Numbered from the stretch's first letter, positions 52,867 through 63,271 are shown. The stretch is 64,000 bases of DNA from Oceaniglobus ichthyenteri (GCF_003057885.1 NZ_QAGK01000001.1:1-64000); one strand, 5' to 3'. The notes: generated from the letters alone by a model not told the origin. Numbers and translations are program-made.

Positions 52867-53346
52867 GTGATTGTTAGTACGAGTGGCCTTTTGGCATGGG
52901 CAGTGTCGCGCGACGAACAACTTCTGATATTTGGTAACACCGTCATGGTAAGACCTTCAAAGATTGAGTATTTCACGCCACCAAGACACAGCGATGACAG
53001 CTGTCAGGTCAAGTTGCGTTGTTTGTTTGTCGGCGACGCGTTCAGCTATCGGCGCGCATCGCTGCAAATCGCCCCGGATTTGCGGTTTGACCATTGCGAG
53101 ATTTTTGAAATCCTTTCTGTCATGCGCCAACCGGTGCATCCCGATCTGGTATTGTCCTTTGCCATTTCACCGATGTTCGATTGTCTGGACCTTGCGCAGC
53201 TGTTGCTGCTGAACGGGTTCCGTGGGCGGCAACGGTTTTTGGCCAATGATATCGCCGCACCAAGGATGATTTGCGCCGAAGTACGGCACGCCTGCCCCGA
53301 GTTGGATTTCGATATCCTGAAACAGTCTGATTTTTATCTGGCCTAG
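52867..53346 (+). CDS. conserved-looking hypothetical protein
   Basis: A frame of 159 residues starts at GTG 52867; an ATG at 52945, giving 133 residues from MVRPSKIEYF, is at least as likely. The product is soluble and well ordered in appearance, with VKLRCLFVGDAFSYRRASL, CEIFEILSVMRQPVHPDLV and CLDLAQLLLLNGFRGR. The last segment resembles the end of EAL or flavin-type response domains, but I cannot name a family. A six-base-pair stem CATTGT/ACAATG (52846-52864) precedes the first start. It overlaps the convergent trans-sulfuration gene by four bases. Confidence 0.65.
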   Translation: MIVSTSGLLAWAVSRDEQLLIFGNTVMVRPSKIEYFTPPRHSDDSCQVKLRCLFVGDAFSYRRASLQIAPDLRFDHCEIFEILSVMRQPVHPDLVLSFAISPMFDCLDLAQLLLLNGFRGRQRFLANDIAAPRMICAEVRHACPELDFDILKQSDFYLA

Positions 53347-54527
53347 GCGTGTTTTGCCGCGCTTATTGCTTTGGTGAATTCTTCGATCAGCAGATCAATG
53401 GGTTCAACCCCGACCGACACCCGAAACACCCCCTCGCCCAGGCCCAGCGCGGCGCGCCGTTCGGGCGACAGGGCGCGGTGTGATGATGTGGCGGGATGGC
53501 TAAGCGTCGTGCCGATATCACCCAAGGTCGGCGCAAAGGCGATGTTTTCTGCCGCCTGAACCAATGCGTTGGTCTGGGTACGCCCACCTTCGATTTCGAA
53601 TGTCACCATTGCCCCGCCCCGCCCGTTCAGCAGATGCACGGCACGGTTGTGATCGGGATGATCGGAGCGCATCGGATACAACACCCGTTTGACCCCCGGC
53701 AAAGGTGCAATCGCATCGGCCAGCGCGGCGGCGTTTTCTTCGGCCCGGTCATAGCGCAGCTCGAATGAATACAGGCCCCGTTCCGCCAGCCAGCAATCAA
53801 ACGGGCTGGGCGTCAGGCCCAGTGTCACACTGGTTCCCAACATTTCGGCGCCAACTTCCGGGTCGCGCGCGGCGACATACCCCAAGGTCACATCGGAATG
53901 GCCGGCCAACAGTTTGGTCACCGAATGGATCACAATATCGGCCCCATGATCAAACGGGCGCACCCCGCGCGGCGTGGTGAACGTATTATCCACCGCCAGC
54001 AGAATACCACGATCCCGCGCCAATGCGGCAATCCCGGTCAGATCGGCAACCCGCAAGGTCGGATTGCTGACCACTTCGATCAGGATCATCCGGGTGTTGG
54101 GGCGCAGCGCCGCCGCCATCGCCGCCACATCGGTGGGATCGGCCAAAGAGGTCTCGATGCCAAGGCGCGGCAATTCATTGGCCATCATCCGCATTGACCG
54201 GCCATACAACTGATCACCGCCCAAGACATGATCGCCGGATTTCAGGCACCCCAACATCGCGGCCGTAACCGCCGCCATGCCAGACCCAAGGATGAAACCG
54301 CCACTGGCCCCTTCCATCCCGTCGATTTTCTGCGCCAGAACATCAGCGTTAGGATGGCCTTCGCGGGCATAGGTATAGCCCTGAGCGCGGCCCTCGTATT
54401 GATCATCCAGGGCGTCGGGTGACGCGCTGGCATATACCACCGAGGGTTGCAGCGGCGTCACAACCGCGCGCGACGATGACACAGGCCAAGGCGTGCGCCG
54501 CACCAGGGTTTTAGGCGTATCAGCCAT
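53343..54527 (-). CDS. PLP-dependent trans-sulfuration enzyme (cystathionine synthase/lyase family)
   Basis: The 394-residue Cys/Met-metabolism enzyme has [20 protein letters not shown], the cofactor-stacking Tyr in [21 protein letters not shown], and the Schiff-base lysine in [16 protein letters not shown] at about residue 200. Members split or build cystathionine or use O-acyl-homoserine; the exact reaction cannot be set from sequence alone. I start at ATG 54527, which overlaps the gamma-carbonic anhydrase stop by eight bases. It is last in the yicC-gmk-carbonic anhydrase operon. Confidence 0.88.
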   Translation of the reverse strand: MADTPKTLVRRTPWPVSSSRAVVTPLQPSVVYASASPDALDDQYEGRAQGYTYAREGHPNADVLAQKIDGMEGASGGFILGSGMAAVTAAMLGCLKSGDHVLGGDQLYGRSMRMMANELPRLGIETSLADPTDVAAMAAALRPNTRMILIEVVSNPTLRVADLTGIAALARDRGILLAVDNTFTTPRGVRPFDHGADIVIHSVTKLLAGHSDVTLGYVAARDPEVGAEMLGTSVTLGLTPSPFDCWLAERGLYSFELRYDRAEENAAALADAIAPLPGVKRVLYPMRSDHPDHNRAVHLLNGRGGAMVTFEIEGGRTQTNALVQAAENIAFAPTLGDIGTTLSHPATSSHRALSPERRAALGLGEGVFRVSVGVEPIDLLIEEFTKAISAAKHA

Positions 54528-55047
54528 CAATTTTTCTAAGCCCACGGGCAAAGCGCCAGGCGTTGGCGCGGTATCCTTCGGCCGATTTCAGCAAACCGGC
54601 GATGGCGGCCTCGTCGAGTTCGCGCACCACCTTGCCCGGCGCGCCCATCACCAGACTGCCATCGGGGATAACCTTGCCTTCGGTGATCAATGCATTCGCG
54701 CCGATCAAACAGCCCTTGCCGATCACCGCGCCATTCAAAACCGTGGCCCCCATGCCAATCAACGATCCGTCACCGATGGTGCAACCATGCAGCATCGCCT
54801 TATGGCCAATCGTGCAATTGGCACCAATCACCAGCGGAAAACCCATATCGGTGTGCAACACACAGTTTTCCTGCACATTGCTGCCCTGCCCCACATCGAT
54901 CCATTCATTGTCACCACGCAGTGTGGCACCGAACCAAACCGAACCTTGGCTCAGCACGCGCACCTTGCCGATAAGGTTGGCATCGGGCGCCACCCAGGCA
55001 TCGGCGGCGATGCGTGGCGAAATATCGTCCAGGGCATACAGGGTCAT
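54520..55047 (-). CDS. gamma-carbonic anhydrase family protein
   Basis: The 175-residue protein is a left-handed beta-helix of hexapeptide repeats ([51 protein letters not shown], partly shown). Three histidines (VLHTD, IGHKA and MLHGC) sit where gamma-carbonic anhydrases bind metal. Many family members lack proven activity, so a trimeric metal-binding protein is the safe statement. It overlaps gmk and the trans-sulfuration gene. Confidence 0.9.
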   Translation of the reverse strand: MTLYALDDISPRIAADAWVAPDANLIGKVRVLSQGSVWFGATLRGDNEWIDVGQGSNVQENCVLHTDMGFPLVIGANCTIGHKAMLHGCTIGDGSLIGMGATVLNGAVIGKGCLIGANALITEGKVIPDGSLVMGAPGKVVRELDEAAIAGLLKSAEGYRANAWRFARGLRKIDG

Positions 55048-55682
55048 GATCGCTCCTCAAATTCATCTTGCAGGGCGCGCACGTGATCCAGCAAATCGGG
55101 CTGCTGGCTGCGGCGCAGGCGCTCTGCGGTGATGATGGTTTTCAACCGCTCTTCGGTTTCGTCCAGATTATCGTTGACCAGCACATAATCATAGCCATCC
55201 CAATGGCTGATCTCATCCCATGATTTTTGCATCCGTTCGGCGATGATTTCATCGCTGTCCTGATCACGTTCGCGCAGACGACGTTCCAATTCGCGGATCG
55301 ACGGGGGCAGAATGAAAATGGCCAGGGTATGTTTGCCCAGGGCCGAGTTGCGAATCTGCTGCCCGCCCTGCCAGTCGATGTCAAACAACACATCGCGCCC
55401 GGCGCTGATGGCGGTTTCCACCGGGCCCGACGGCGAACCATAGTAATTGCCAAACACCTGCGCATGTTCCAGCATCGCGCCATCGCGCACCATGGCTTTG
55501 AACGCGGCCTCATCGACAAAGTAATATTCCCGCCCGTCCTTTTCGCCCGCGCGCGGCGGGCGGGTTGTGGCCGATACGGAAAACCGCAACCCCGGATCCC
55601 ACGCCATCAACCGGCGCGCCAAGGTGGATTTGCCCGCCCCGGAGGGCGAAGAAAGGATGATCAACAGGCCACGGCGCGCCAC
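55044..55682 (-). CDS. gmk: guanylate kinase
   Basis: Gmk (212 residues) phosphorylates GMP to GDP. The P-loop [15 protein letters not shown] is at about residues 11-25, followed by the GMP-binding [20 protein letters not shown] and [10 protein letters not shown]. It starts four bases after yicC stops and overlaps the carbonic anhydrase gene by four bases, giving the conserved yicC-gmk order. Confidence 0.96.
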   Translation of the reverse strand: MARRGLLIILSSPSGAGKSTLARRLMAWDPGLRFSVSATTRPPRAGEKDGREYYFVDEAAFKAMVRDGAMLEHAQVFGNYYGSPSGPVETAISAGRDVLFDIDWQGGQQIRNSALGKHTLAIFILPPSIRELERRLRERDQDSDEIIAERMQKSWDEISHWDGYDYVLVNDNLDETEERLKTIITAERLRRSQQPDLLDHVRALQDEFEERS

Positions 55683-55686
55683 AGGC

Positions 55687-56580
55687 TTACTCCACGTTTT
55701 GAACTTGCTCGCGCATTTGGTCTATCGTGGTTTTCAACTCAAGGCCAACCCTGGTCAGCGCTGCATTTTGCGATTTTGAACATAAGGTATTGGCCTCGCG
55801 GTTGAATTCCTGTGTCAGAAAGTCGAATTTGCGCCCGACCGGGCCGGTTTGTGCCAACAAGTCCCGCGCCGCGGAGACATGGGCGGCAAGCCGGTCCAAT
55901 TCTTCGGTAATGTCGGATTTCACCGCGATCAGCGCCAGTTCCTGTGCGACGCGATCAGGATCGGCGCCATCGGTATTGTCCAACACCTTGGCCAAGGTCG
56001 TGCGCAGATGCGCCGCGATATCCCCGGCGCGGGCCGCGCACAGGCTTTGCGCCGTTTCGGTCAGCTCGGCGATGCGCGTCACCTGGCCCGATAAAATATC
56101 GCCCAAGGCCCGACCCTCGGCGGCGCGCATGGCATTGAACGATTCCAACAACGTGGGAAGCTGCGCCAAAAGCGCCGATTTCAGCGGCCCGGTGTCTTCG
56201 GCAACTTCGCCCTGTGCCTCAAGAATGCCACGATGTGACAGGATGTCGGTCGCACTTGGGGCGACGATGTTAACCCCTTGTGCCATCGCCGCCTCTTCGA
56301 TGGTGGCGATGAACGCCAGGGTTTGCGTCAGCGCGGCGGTGTTGATCTGTTGCGTGGGTGCGCCCGCCTCACGCGACACCTTGAGCGAAAGCGTTACATT
56401 GCCCCGCGCCACAACCTTTTGAATAATCGGGCGAATGTCTGATTCCAGCCCGTCAATCCAATCGGGAATCCGCAGCCGCATATCCAAACCCCGACCATTC
56501 ACCGCGCGAATATCCCAACTCCAGGACCAGCCCGAAATACCACCCTGTGCCGCCGCGAACCCGGTCATGGAATATAGCAT
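55687..56580 (-). CDS. yicC: YicC family protein (putative endoribonuclease)
   Basis: The 297-residue protein begins [13 protein letters not shown], has the [18 protein letters not shown] core and ends in [18 protein letters not shown] with the C-terminal DUF1732 region. E. coli YicC has been reported to have endoribonuclease activity and to affect small-RNA decay. It heads the yicC-gmk-carbonic anhydrase-trans-sulfuration operon. Confidence 0.93.
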   Translation of the reverse strand: MLYSMTGFAAAQGGISGWSWSWDIRAVNGRGLDMRLRIPDWIDGLESDIRPIIQKVVARGNVTLSLKVSREAGAPTQQINTAALTQTLAFIATIEEAAMAQGVNIVAPSATDILSHRGILEAQGEVAEDTGPLKSALLAQLPTLLESFNAMRAAEGRALGDILSGQVTRIAELTETAQSLCAARAGDIAAHLRTTLAKVLDNTDGADPDRVAQELALIAVKSDITEELDRLAAHVSAARDLLAQTGPVGRKFDFLTQEFNREANTLCSKSQNAALTRVGLELKTTIDQMREQVQNVE

Positions 56581-56723
56581 TTGGATTAACCTTTTGTCTA
56601 AATTGTGACAGATTTTGGGCGCGGCCCATGGTATGACGTTGATAACGAAGATGACTCAAAAAGCGGTAGCAGAGCGTCGGACAAACGACAACGGCGCACG
56701 CAATCAGGATAAGGGCAAAACCG

Positions 56724-57395
56724 ATGAGCACGACTGAATCATCCATTGGTAAAGTGGTTTCGATGTTTTTGCGCAAACCGGTCGAAACCGATTGTTTTGC
56801 CGAGGTTGAAACCTATTGGAAATCCCTGTGCGATGGGCGGATGATGCCACTGCGCGCTGAGCTGGACCCGCGCGGGATTGTCGGCGCGTTGGACCGTACA
56901 TTTCTGGTTGAACGTGTAGCGCCGGGCGTTGCGCGGTTTCGGCTGGCGGGCAACCACCTGTCCGATCTGATGGGCATGGAAGTGCGCGGCATGCCAATGA
57001 CCTGTTTTTTTCAGCCCGGCGCGCGCGCACAGATTGCCGAAGCGGTCGAGGCGGTGTTTGCCGAACCTGCCCGCGTTGATTTGTGGTTGTCCGGGCCGGG
57101 CCGGTTGGGCCGGGGTGAGATGAATGGGCGCATGATGCTGTTGCCCCTGCGCGACGATCAGGGGCAGGTCACCCGCGCCCTCGGTTGTCTGTCGGCCAGC
57201 GCGCCCTTTGGACGCGCCCCGAACCGGTTTAAAATCACGTCCGACAATCGGCAAACTCTGGTGGGGTATGGCCGCCGCCCTGCCGGACGGGCGGCAACCC
57301 TGCGCCCCACGGTGATTGACACGCTCAAGGCGCAAACCAATCGCGGCGAAACCGCGCAAAAGCCAAAGCTGACATTGATTGATGGCGGCGCCTGA
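56724..57395 (+). CDS. PAS_5-type PAS domain protein
   Basis: The 223-residue protein has a single PAS_5-like domain (ETYWKSLCDGRMMPLRAELD, FLVERVAPGVARFRLAGNHL and LMGMEVRGMPMTCFF, about residues 28-150), a form common in alphaproteobacteria. The C-terminal 70 residues are basic and probably disordered. There is no output domain, so it may be a stand-alone sensor or adaptor. It is divergent from yicC. Confidence 0.82.
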   Translation: MSTTESSIGKVVSMFLRKPVETDCFAEVETYWKSLCDGRMMPLRAELDPRGIVGALDRTFLVERVAPGVARFRLAGNHLSDLMGMEVRGMPMTCFFQPGARAQIAEAVEAVFAEPARVDLWLSGPGRLGRGEMNGRMMLLPLRDDQGQVTRALGCLSASAPFGRAPNRFKITSDNRQTLVGYGRRPAGRAATLRPTVIDTLKAQTNRGETAQKPKLTLIDGGA

Positions 57396-57407
57396 TCCGG
57401 CGCCGCC
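57384..57407. terminator. GC-rich hairpin between the PAS gene and the DAHP synthase gene
   Basis: GGCGGCGCC (57384-57392) and GGCGCCGCC (57399-57407) form a perfect nine-base-pair stem around TGATCC, which contains the PAS-gene stop. Only CTTTC follows. It lies where two genes converge with 22 bp between them. Confidence 0.5.
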
Positions 57408-57417
57408 CTTTCGGGAA

Positions 57418-58788
57418 TTACCCCGCAGCCGCCAGTTTTGCAGCAGTCTGGCGCGCGCTTAACTGTTCCGCGACGAGAAACGCCAATTCCAACGCTTGCG
57501 ATGCATTCAGGCGCGGATCGCAAGCGGTGTGATAGCGATCTGACAGGTTTTCATCGGTCACAGCGCGCACACCACCGGTGCATTCGGTAACATCCTGGCC
57601 AGTCATTTCAAAATGAACGCCACCCGGCACGGTGCCTTCGGCGTTGTGCACGGCAAAGAATTCCTGAACCTCGCGCAAGACCGAATCAAACGGGCGCGTC
57701 TTGTACCCGCTGTCGGCCTTGATCGTGTTGCCATGCATCGGATCGCACGACCAGACCACGTTTGCGCCCTCTTCTTCGACGGCTTTGATCAGGCGTGGCA
57801 GATGATCACCGACAGTGCCCGCGCCAAAACGCGCGATCAGCGTCAGGCGCCCGGCCTCGTTTTTCGGGTTCAGCGATGTCATCAGGCGTTTCAGATCATC
57901 GGTTGTCATCGACGGGCCGCATTTCAGACCGATCGGGTTGGCCACGCCTTTGCAGAATTCCACATGCGCGCCATCGGGCTGACGGGTGCGATCCCCGATC
58001 CAGATCAGATGGCCCGATCCGGCGATGGTTTGCCCCGAGGTGGAGTCGACCCGGCACAGGGCCTCTTCGTATTCCAGCAACAATGCCTCGTGCGATGTAT
58101 AAAAATCGACGGTGGACAGTTCATGGTTGTTGTCACTGGTCAAACCGGCGGCCGTCATGAAATCCAGCGCGTCCTGAATCCGGTTTGCCATATCGCGGTA
58201 TTTTTCGGCCTCGTCGGTTTCGGTAAACCCCAGTGTCCAGGCGTGAACGTGGTGAATATCGGCATATCCGCCTTTGGAAAAGGCGCGCAACAGGTTCAAT
58301 GTGGCGGCGGCCTGAGTATATGCCTCAAGCATGCGATTTGGATCGGGAATGCGCGCTTGGGGCGTGAAATCAAATCCGTTGATGATATCGCCACGGTAGC
58401 TGGGCAATTCGGTGCCTTTTACCGTTTCCGTCGGGGCGCTGCGCGGTTTGGCGAATTGCCCGGCCATACGCCCCACCTTGACCGTTGGCACCTTGGCACC
58501 AAAGGTCAGCACCATCGCCATTTGCAACATCACCTTGAATGTGTCGCGGATGTTGTCGGCGGAAAACTCGGCAAAGCTTTCGGCGCAATCGCCGCCTTGC
58601 AACAGGAATGCCTTGCCTGCTCCGACATCGGCCAGTTCACGGCGCAGGGTGCGCGCCTCGCCAGCAAACACCAGCGGCGGATATTTGGCCAACCGTGCCT
58701 CAACCGTCGCCAGCGCGGCGGCGTCGGTATAATCGGGCATCTGCACCCGCGGTTTGCTGCGCCAATCGGATTTCTGCCACTGGGCCAT
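57418..58788 (-). CDS. aroG: class II 3-deoxy-7-phosphoheptulonate (DAHP) synthase
   Basis: This 456-residue plant-type (class II) DAHP synthase condenses phosphoenolpyruvate and erythrose 4-phosphate at the start of the shikimate pathway. [58 protein letters not shown] and [10 protein letters not shown] are visible, including the metal-binding Cys, His and Glu set. I start at ATG 58788, with GGAG eight bases upstream; the open frame extends 97 codons further without family similarity. It is divergent from the GlxA gene. Confidence 0.95.
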   Translation of the reverse strand: MAQWQKSDWRSKPRVQMPDYTDAAALATVEARLAKYPPLVFAGEARTLRRELADVGAGKAFLLQGGDCAESFAEFSADNIRDTFKVMLQMAMVLTFGAKVPTVKVGRMAGQFAKPRSAPTETVKGTELPSYRGDIINGFDFTPQARIPDPNRMLEAYTQAAATLNLLRAFSKGGYADIHHVHAWTLGFTETDEAEKYRDMANRIQDALDFMTAAGLTSDNNHELSTVDFYTSHEALLLEYEEALCRVDSTSGQTIAGSGHLIWIGDRTRQPDGAHVEFCKGVANPIGLKCGPSMTTDDLKRLMTSLNPKNEAGRLTLIARFGAGTVGDHLPRLIKAVEEEGANVVWSCDPMHGNTIKADSGYKTRPFDSVLREVQEFFAVHNAEGTVPGGVHFEMTGQDVTECTGGVRAVTDENLSDRYHTACDPRLNASQALELAFLVAEQLSARQTAAKLAAAG

Positions 58789-58954
58789 CGTCTCTGCTCC
58801 ACAATCAAACGATATCAGGCCATATGTATAAGGGGCGCAGGGGCAGATGAAAACCGCTAAACCGCTATTGGTCTGTCTGCGCGGTGGCTCTATGCCTTGA
58901 TATACGGGGGCAAACCTGTTTCGCTCGCCCGACCCGTCAGGACGGAAAAGAGTT

Positions 58955-59959
58955 ATGGAACTGAGTCGGCACAGCGTTGAAATTGAAACCGAGCGCGTTG
59001 CGCCGCGCCATTTCGTGTTTGTGCTGCTTGAAAACTTTACACTTTTGTCCTTTGCCAGCGGGATCGAGGCGTTGCGCATTGCAAACCGCCTGTCGCGTCT
59101 GCCGCTTTATACGTGGTCGATTCAGGGCGAAGGCGGCGATACGGTAAACTGTTCGGCGGGCACCGCATTCAAGCTGGATTCAGACCTGGGCGAATTGAAC
59201 CGCGATGACACCGTGTTGATCTGTGGCGGGATTGACGTGGCCCAGGCCAGCACCAAACGCCTGTTGAATTGGTTGCGCCGCGAGGCCCGGCGCGGCGTGA
59301 CCATGGGCGGGCTGTGCACGGCGGGCTATGCCTTGGCCAAGGCCGGGCTGTTGGATGGCAAACGCGCCACGATCCATTGGGAAAATCAGGACAGCTTTGC
59401 CGAACAGTTCGAAGATGTGCAGCTGACCAGATCGGTCTTTGTGATTGACGGAAACCGCTATACAACGGCGGGCGGGACATCCTCGATTGATCTGATGTTG
59501 AAACTGATTGCCGATCATTATGGCGATGCCTTGGCCAGTGCCGTGGCGGATCAGCTGATTTACTCCAGCATCCGCACCGATCAGGACACCCAGCGCCTGT
59601 CGGTGCCCACACGGATCGGCGTGCGTCATCCCAAATTGTCATCGGTGATACAGATGATGGAATCCCACATCGAAGACCCGATCAGCCCTGCCATTCTGGC
59701 CAAGGATGTGGGGATGAGCACGCGACAGTTGGAGCGGCTGTTTCGCCGGTATCTGAACCGGTCGCCGAAACGGTATTACATGGAACTGCGCCTGCAAAAG
59801 GCGCGCAACCTGTTGATGCAAACGGATATGAGCGTGATCAACGTCGCTCTGGCCTGCGGATTTGCATCGCCGTCGCATTTTTCAAAATGTTACCGGGCGC
59901 ATTATGACACCACGCCCTATCGTGAACGCGGGGTGCAAACGACCCGCGCGCCGGTTTGA
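58955..59959 (+). CDS. GlxA-family transcriptional regulator (AraC type)
   Basis: The 334-residue regulator has an N-terminal DJ-1/PfpI-like domain ([20 protein letters not shown], with the nucleophile-elbow position in [19 protein letters not shown]) and a C-terminal AraC helix-turn-helix pair ([20 protein letters not shown] and [18 protein letters not shown]). GbdR and related members control glycine-betaine, choline or carnitine use, but the target here is unknown. GGAAAAGAG lies upstream of the ATG. Confidence 0.9.
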   Translation: MELSRHSVEIETERVAPRHFVFVLLENFTLLSFASGIEALRIANRLSRLPLYTWSIQGEGGDTVNCSAGTAFKLDSDLGELNRDDTVLICGGIDVAQASTKRLLNWLRREARRGVTMGGLCTAGYALAKAGLLDGKRATIHWENQDSFAEQFEDVQLTRSVFVIDGNRYTTAGGTSSIDLMLKLIADHYGDALASAVADQLIYSSIRTDQDTQRLSVPTRIGVRHPKLSSVIQMMESHIEDPISPAILAKDVGMSTRQLERLFRRYLNRSPKRYYMELRLQKARNLLMQTDMSVINVALACGFASPSHFSKCYRAHYDTTPYRERGVQTTRAPV

Positions 59960-59975
59960 GTGCGGGCCACCCCGT

Positions 59976-61076
59976 CTAGTCCGGCGTGACGCGATACAAC
60001 GCGCCGTTGCCAACGCTAAGAAACCAAAGCGCGCCGTCCGGACCTTCGCGAATATCGCGCACCCGTTCTGTTTCATCCGATTGCAACCGCTCAACCTCTT
60101 GCATCGTGTCGCCATCGAGGCGTGAAATCAGCCCGAATTTCAACGATCCGACAAACAGATCGCCCTGCCATTCCGGCCAAAGACGCCCGGAATAAAACAC
60201 CATACCCGAAGGCGCGATCGACGGATCCCAATAGTGTCGGGGCTGTTTCATCCCCGATTTTTCAGTGCCCTCGCCGATTTTCAGCCCCGAATAGTGCCGA
60301 CCATAGGAAATCACCGGCCAGCCATAATTCGCGCCGCGCGTGATCTTGTTCACCTCGTCACCGCCGCGTGCGCCATGTTCGACCACCCACAGATCACCCT
60401 GTGCATCCAGTGTGGCACCCTGCGCGTTGCGATGGCCGTATGACCACACCTCGGGCTGTGCGCCGGACTGCCCGACAAACGGATTGTCGGCGGGCACCGA
60501 TCCGTCCCGGTTCAACCGGATCACCGTGCCATTATGGGTGGCCAGATTTTGCGCCTGATCGCCGTCACCGCGATCGCCGATGGTCATGAAAATATGGCCC
60601 TCGGCGCCTTCGACGATGCGTGATCCGAAATGGCGCCCACCGCTTGATCCTGCGGCCATTTCAAAAATCACCCGCACATCTTGCAGCGCGGTTGCATCAG
60701 CATTCAATGTGCCAACGGCAAGTGCCGTGCCTTCGGAACGCCCCTGTGGTTTGGCAAAGCTCAGGTAAACCGCGCGGGACGTTGCAAAATCCCGCGGGAT
60801 CATCACATCAAGCAGCCCACCCTGCCCGGCATTGCGAACATTCGGCACGCCCGACACTTCGCCGATCTGACCATCGGCTGCGATATGCAACAAACGCCCG
60901 TCACGTTCCGTGATCAACATTGCGCCGCCCGGCAAAAACCCAAGGCTCCAGGGTTCATCAAGATCAGACACCACCGCATTGAGCCGCAAAACACCGGCAC
61001 TGCTGTCCAATGCAGGGGCGATTGTGGGCAGGGTCAGGGAAAAGGTCAGCAGACCAACAGCAAGGAGTCGTTTCAT
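59976..61076 (-). CDS. PQQ-dependent soluble sugar dehydrogenase family protein
   Basis: The 366-residue protein has a signal peptide (MKRLLAVGLLTFSLTLPTIAPA) and the six-bladed beta-propeller pattern of the YliI/soluble aldose dehydrogenase family: LDEPWSLGFLPGGAMLITER, GGRHFGSRIVEG, YGHRNAQG, WVVEHGARGGDEVN and GANYGWPVI. The His and Arg residues of the quinone site are present in these motifs. I start at ATG 61076, with AGGA upstream; an in-frame extension to 61664 overlaps the divergent gene. It should act in the periplasm. Confidence 0.9.
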   Translation of the reverse strand: MKRLLAVGLLTFSLTLPTIAPALDSSAGVLRLNAVVSDLDEPWSLGFLPGGAMLITERDGRLLHIAADGQIGEVSGVPNVRNAGQGGLLDVMIPRDFATSRAVYLSFAKPQGRSEGTALAVGTLNADATALQDVRVIFEMAAGSSGGRHFGSRIVEGAEGHIFMTIGDRGDGDQAQNLATHNGTVIRLNRDGSVPADNPFVGQSGAQPEVWSYGHRNAQGATLDAQGDLWVVEHGARGGDEVNKITRGANYGWPVISYGRHYSGLKIGEGTEKSGMKQPRHYWDPSIAPSGMVFYSGRLWPEWQGDLFVGSLKFGLISRLDGDTMQEVERLQSDETERVRDIREGPDGALWFLSVGNGALYRVTPD

Positions 61077-61134
61077 CGGATTGATCCTGTGTAACGGCAT
61101 TTCATTGGAAATTAGGGCAGATGACACCAACGTA

Positions 61135-61155
61135 AACCTGCAATTGCGGGTTTTC
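61135..61155 (+). promoter_or_regulatory. weak terminator-like hairpin in the binding-protein leader
   Basis: AACCTGC (61135-61141) and GCGGGTT (61146-61152) pair, with one wobble, around AATT, then TTC. It lies in the 160-bp divergent region, about 80 bp before the start. The short T-run makes any attenuation role uncertain. Confidence 0.25.
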
Positions 61156-61236
61156 ATCGGGTGAATGCCCTTTTCTTTTGGACAACCCCACAATATCGTT
61201 TGCTCAGGGACAACGATCCTGAAATGGGAGAGACTT

Positions 61237-62421
61237 ATGAAAAAGATACTAATGGCCTCTGCGGTCAGCGCGATTGCCGCGACCTCGGCCTTTGCTGATG
61301 GCGACGTTAAGATCGGCGTTTTGTTCGGCTTTACCGGACCGCTTGAATCCATCACCCCGGGCATGGGCACCAGCGCGGAACTGGCGATCAAAGAGGTCAG
61401 CGATTCCGGCATGTTCATGGATGGCATGACCGTAACGCCCGTGCGCGGCGACAGTACCTGTATTGATGCTGGCGCGGCCACTGCGGCCGCCGAACGTCTG
61501 ATCACATCTGACGGGGTAAAGGCGATCGTCGGCGCGGCCTGTTCCGGTGTGACCGGCGCGGTCTTGTCAAACGTTGCTGTGCCAAACGGTATCGTCATGA
61601 TCTCTCCTTCGGCCACATCGCCGGGCCTGACCAGCGCAGAAGACAACGGTTTGTTCTTCCGCACCGCCCCCTCGGATGCGCGCCAGGGGCAGGTGATGGC
61701 GGAAATCCTGATGGAACAGGATGTTAACGAAATCGCAATTTCCTATGTCAACAATGACTATGGCAAAGGCTTGGCCGATGCATTGCAGGAATCCTTTACT
61801 GCGGCGGGTGGCACGGTGACGATCAACACCGCCCACGAAGACCAGAAGGCCGACTATTCCGCCGAAGTGGGCGCGCTTGCCTCGGCTGGTGGTGAGCGTT
61901 TGGTGGTTGTCGGATATGTTGACGGCGGCGGATCGGGCATTGTGCGCGCCGCGCTGGATTCAGGCGCGTTCGATTTGTTCCACTTCCCCGATGGCATGGT
62001 TGCCAACGCGTTAGAGGGCAATTTCGGCAGCGAACTGGACGGATCCACAGGGCAGCTTCCCGGCACCGACAGCCCCGGATCCGACAAGTTTGTCGAACTC
62101 GTCGGCGATTCCTTTGACCCAAGCGGCCCCTTTGGCCCCGAAAGCTATGACGCGGCGGCGCTGATCCTGTTGGCGATGCAAAAGGCCGGATCGGTGGAAT
62201 CGGCCGATTTCAAAGATCACATCATGGATATCGCCAACGCCCCGGGTGAGCCGATTTACCCCGGCGAACTGGGCAAAGCGTTGGAATTGATCAAGGCTGG
62301 CACAGACATCGATTATGTCGGCGCCTCGGCGGTTGAATTCATCGAGCCCGGTGAATCGGCTGGCAACTATCGCCAGATCGTCATCGAAGGCGGCAAGATC
62401 ACCACCGAAAAGTTCCGGTAA
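61237..62421 (+). CDS. branched-chain amino acid-type ABC transporter substrate-binding protein
   Basis: The 394-residue periplasmic protein has a signal peptide (MKKILMASAVSAIAATSAFA) and a class B (LivJ/Leu-binding) fold: VKIGVLFGFTGPLESITPGM, VKAIVGAACSGVTGAVLSNV, FFRTAPSDARQGQVMAEIL and YVNNDYGKGLADALQESF. GGGAGAG lies upstream of ATG 61237. It heads an operon with two ATPases. The ligand may be a branched-chain amino acid or another amide or amino acid. Confidence 0.93.
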   Translation: MKKILMASAVSAIAATSAFADGDVKIGVLFGFTGPLESITPGMGTSAELAIKEVSDSGMFMDGMTVTPVRGDSTCIDAGAATAAAERLITSDGVKAIVGAACSGVTGAVLSNVAVPNGIVMISPSATSPGLTSAEDNGLFFRTAPSDARQGQVMAEILMEQDVNEIAISYVNNDYGKGLADALQESFTAAGGTVTINTAHEDQKADYSAEVGALASAGGERLVVVGYVDGGGSGIVRAALDSGAFDLFHFPDGMVANALEGNFGSELDGSTGQLPGTDSPGSDKFVELVGDSFDPSGPFGPESYDAAALILLAMQKAGSVESADFKDHIMDIANAPGEPIYPGELGKALELIKAGTDIDYVGASAVEFIEPGESAGNYRQIVIEGGKITTEKFR

Positions 62422-62441
62422 ACGATTGATTTGAAAACCCA

Positions 62442-62475
62442 AGCCCGGCGTACGGATGTGCGCCGGGCTGTTTTC
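62442..62475 (+). terminator. attenuator-like terminator between the binding protein and the ATPase gene
   Basis: AGCCCGGCG (62442-62450) and CGCCGGGCT (62461-62469) form a perfect nine-base-pair stem around a ten-base loop, followed by GTTTTC. It sits in the 73-bp gap before the livG-like gene. Partial termination would favour the binding protein over the ATPases. Confidence 0.65.
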
Positions 62476-62494
62476 GTACCGATGGGGGAACGGC

Positions 62495-63271
62495 ATGATC
62501 GTCGTAACGGATGTTCATAAACATTTTGGCGGCTTTCACGCCGTGGATGGCGCAAGTCTTGAAATCAAAACCGGCTCGATCACCGGGCTGGTCGGGCCAA
62601 ATGGCGCGGGAAAAACCACTCTTTTCAATGTGATCGCCGGCGTTCTTAAACCCACATCGGGCAAGGTGACGATGGCGGGGGAAGACATCACCGGGCTGCC
62701 GCCCCACGAATTGTTTCACAAGGGGTTGTTGCGCACGTTTCAGATCGCCCATGAATTTGGTTCGATGACAGTGCGTGAAAACCTGATGATGGTGCCGCCG
62801 GGGCAATCGGGCGAAACAATCTGGAACGCCTGGATCGGGCGCGCGCGCATCGCCCAGGAAGAGGCGGCATTGTTGAAGAAAGCCGACGAAGTTCTTGAAT
62901 TTCTGACCATTGATCATTTGAAGAATGAAAAGGCGGGCAATCTTTCCGGCGGTCAAAAAAAGCTGTTGGAGCTGGGCCGTACGATGATGGTCGAAGCCAA
63001 GATCGTGTTTCTGGATGAGGTGGGCGCCGGGGTAAACCGGACGCTTCTGAACACTGTCGGCGATGCGATTTTGCGCCTGAACAAAGAGCGCGGTTATACC
63101 TTTTGCATGATCGAACATGACATGGATTTCATCGGTCGACTGTGTGATCCGGTGATCGTGATGGCCGAGGGTCATGTTTTGGCCAAAGGCACGATTGATG
63201 AAATCAAAGCCAATGATCAGGTGATCGAAGCTTATCTTGGCACCGGGCTTAAAAACAAGGCAACGGCATGA
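62495..63271 (+). CDS. livG: branched-chain amino acid-type ABC transporter ATP-binding protein (LivG-like)
   Basis: The 258-residue ATPase has Walker A GPNGAGKTT at about residues 34-42, a Q-loop FQIAHEFGSMTVRENL, signature NLSGGQKKLLELG and Walker B KIVFLDEVGAGVN, in which the usual Pro after DE is replaced by Val, then the H-loop IEHDMDFIGRLCD. The C-terminal ending AYLG is typical of LivG. ATG 62495 has GGGGGAA upstream. It overlaps the next ATPase gene by ATGA. Confidence 0.9.
   Translation: MIVVTDVHKHFGGFHAVDGASLEIKTGSITGLVGPNGAGKTTLFNVIAGVLKPTSGKVTMAGEDITGLPPHELFHKGLLRTFQIAHEFGSMTVRENLMMVPPGQSGETIWNAWIGRARIAQEEAALLKKADEVLEFLTIDHLKNEKAGNLSGGQKKLLELGRTMMVEAKIVFLDEVGAGVNRTLLNTVGDAILRLNKERGYTFCMIEHDMDFIGRLCDPVIVMAEGHVLAKGTIDEIKANDQVIEAYLGTGLKNKATA

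Noticed and set aside
58789-59079. 97-codon extension of the DAHP synthase
   Set aside because: It overlaps the divergent GlxA gene, has no family similarity and lacks a ribosome-binding site. ATG 58788 has one.
61077-61664. Extension of the sugar dehydrogenase frame
   Set aside because: It runs antisense through the binding-protein gene. A signal peptide begins at 61076.
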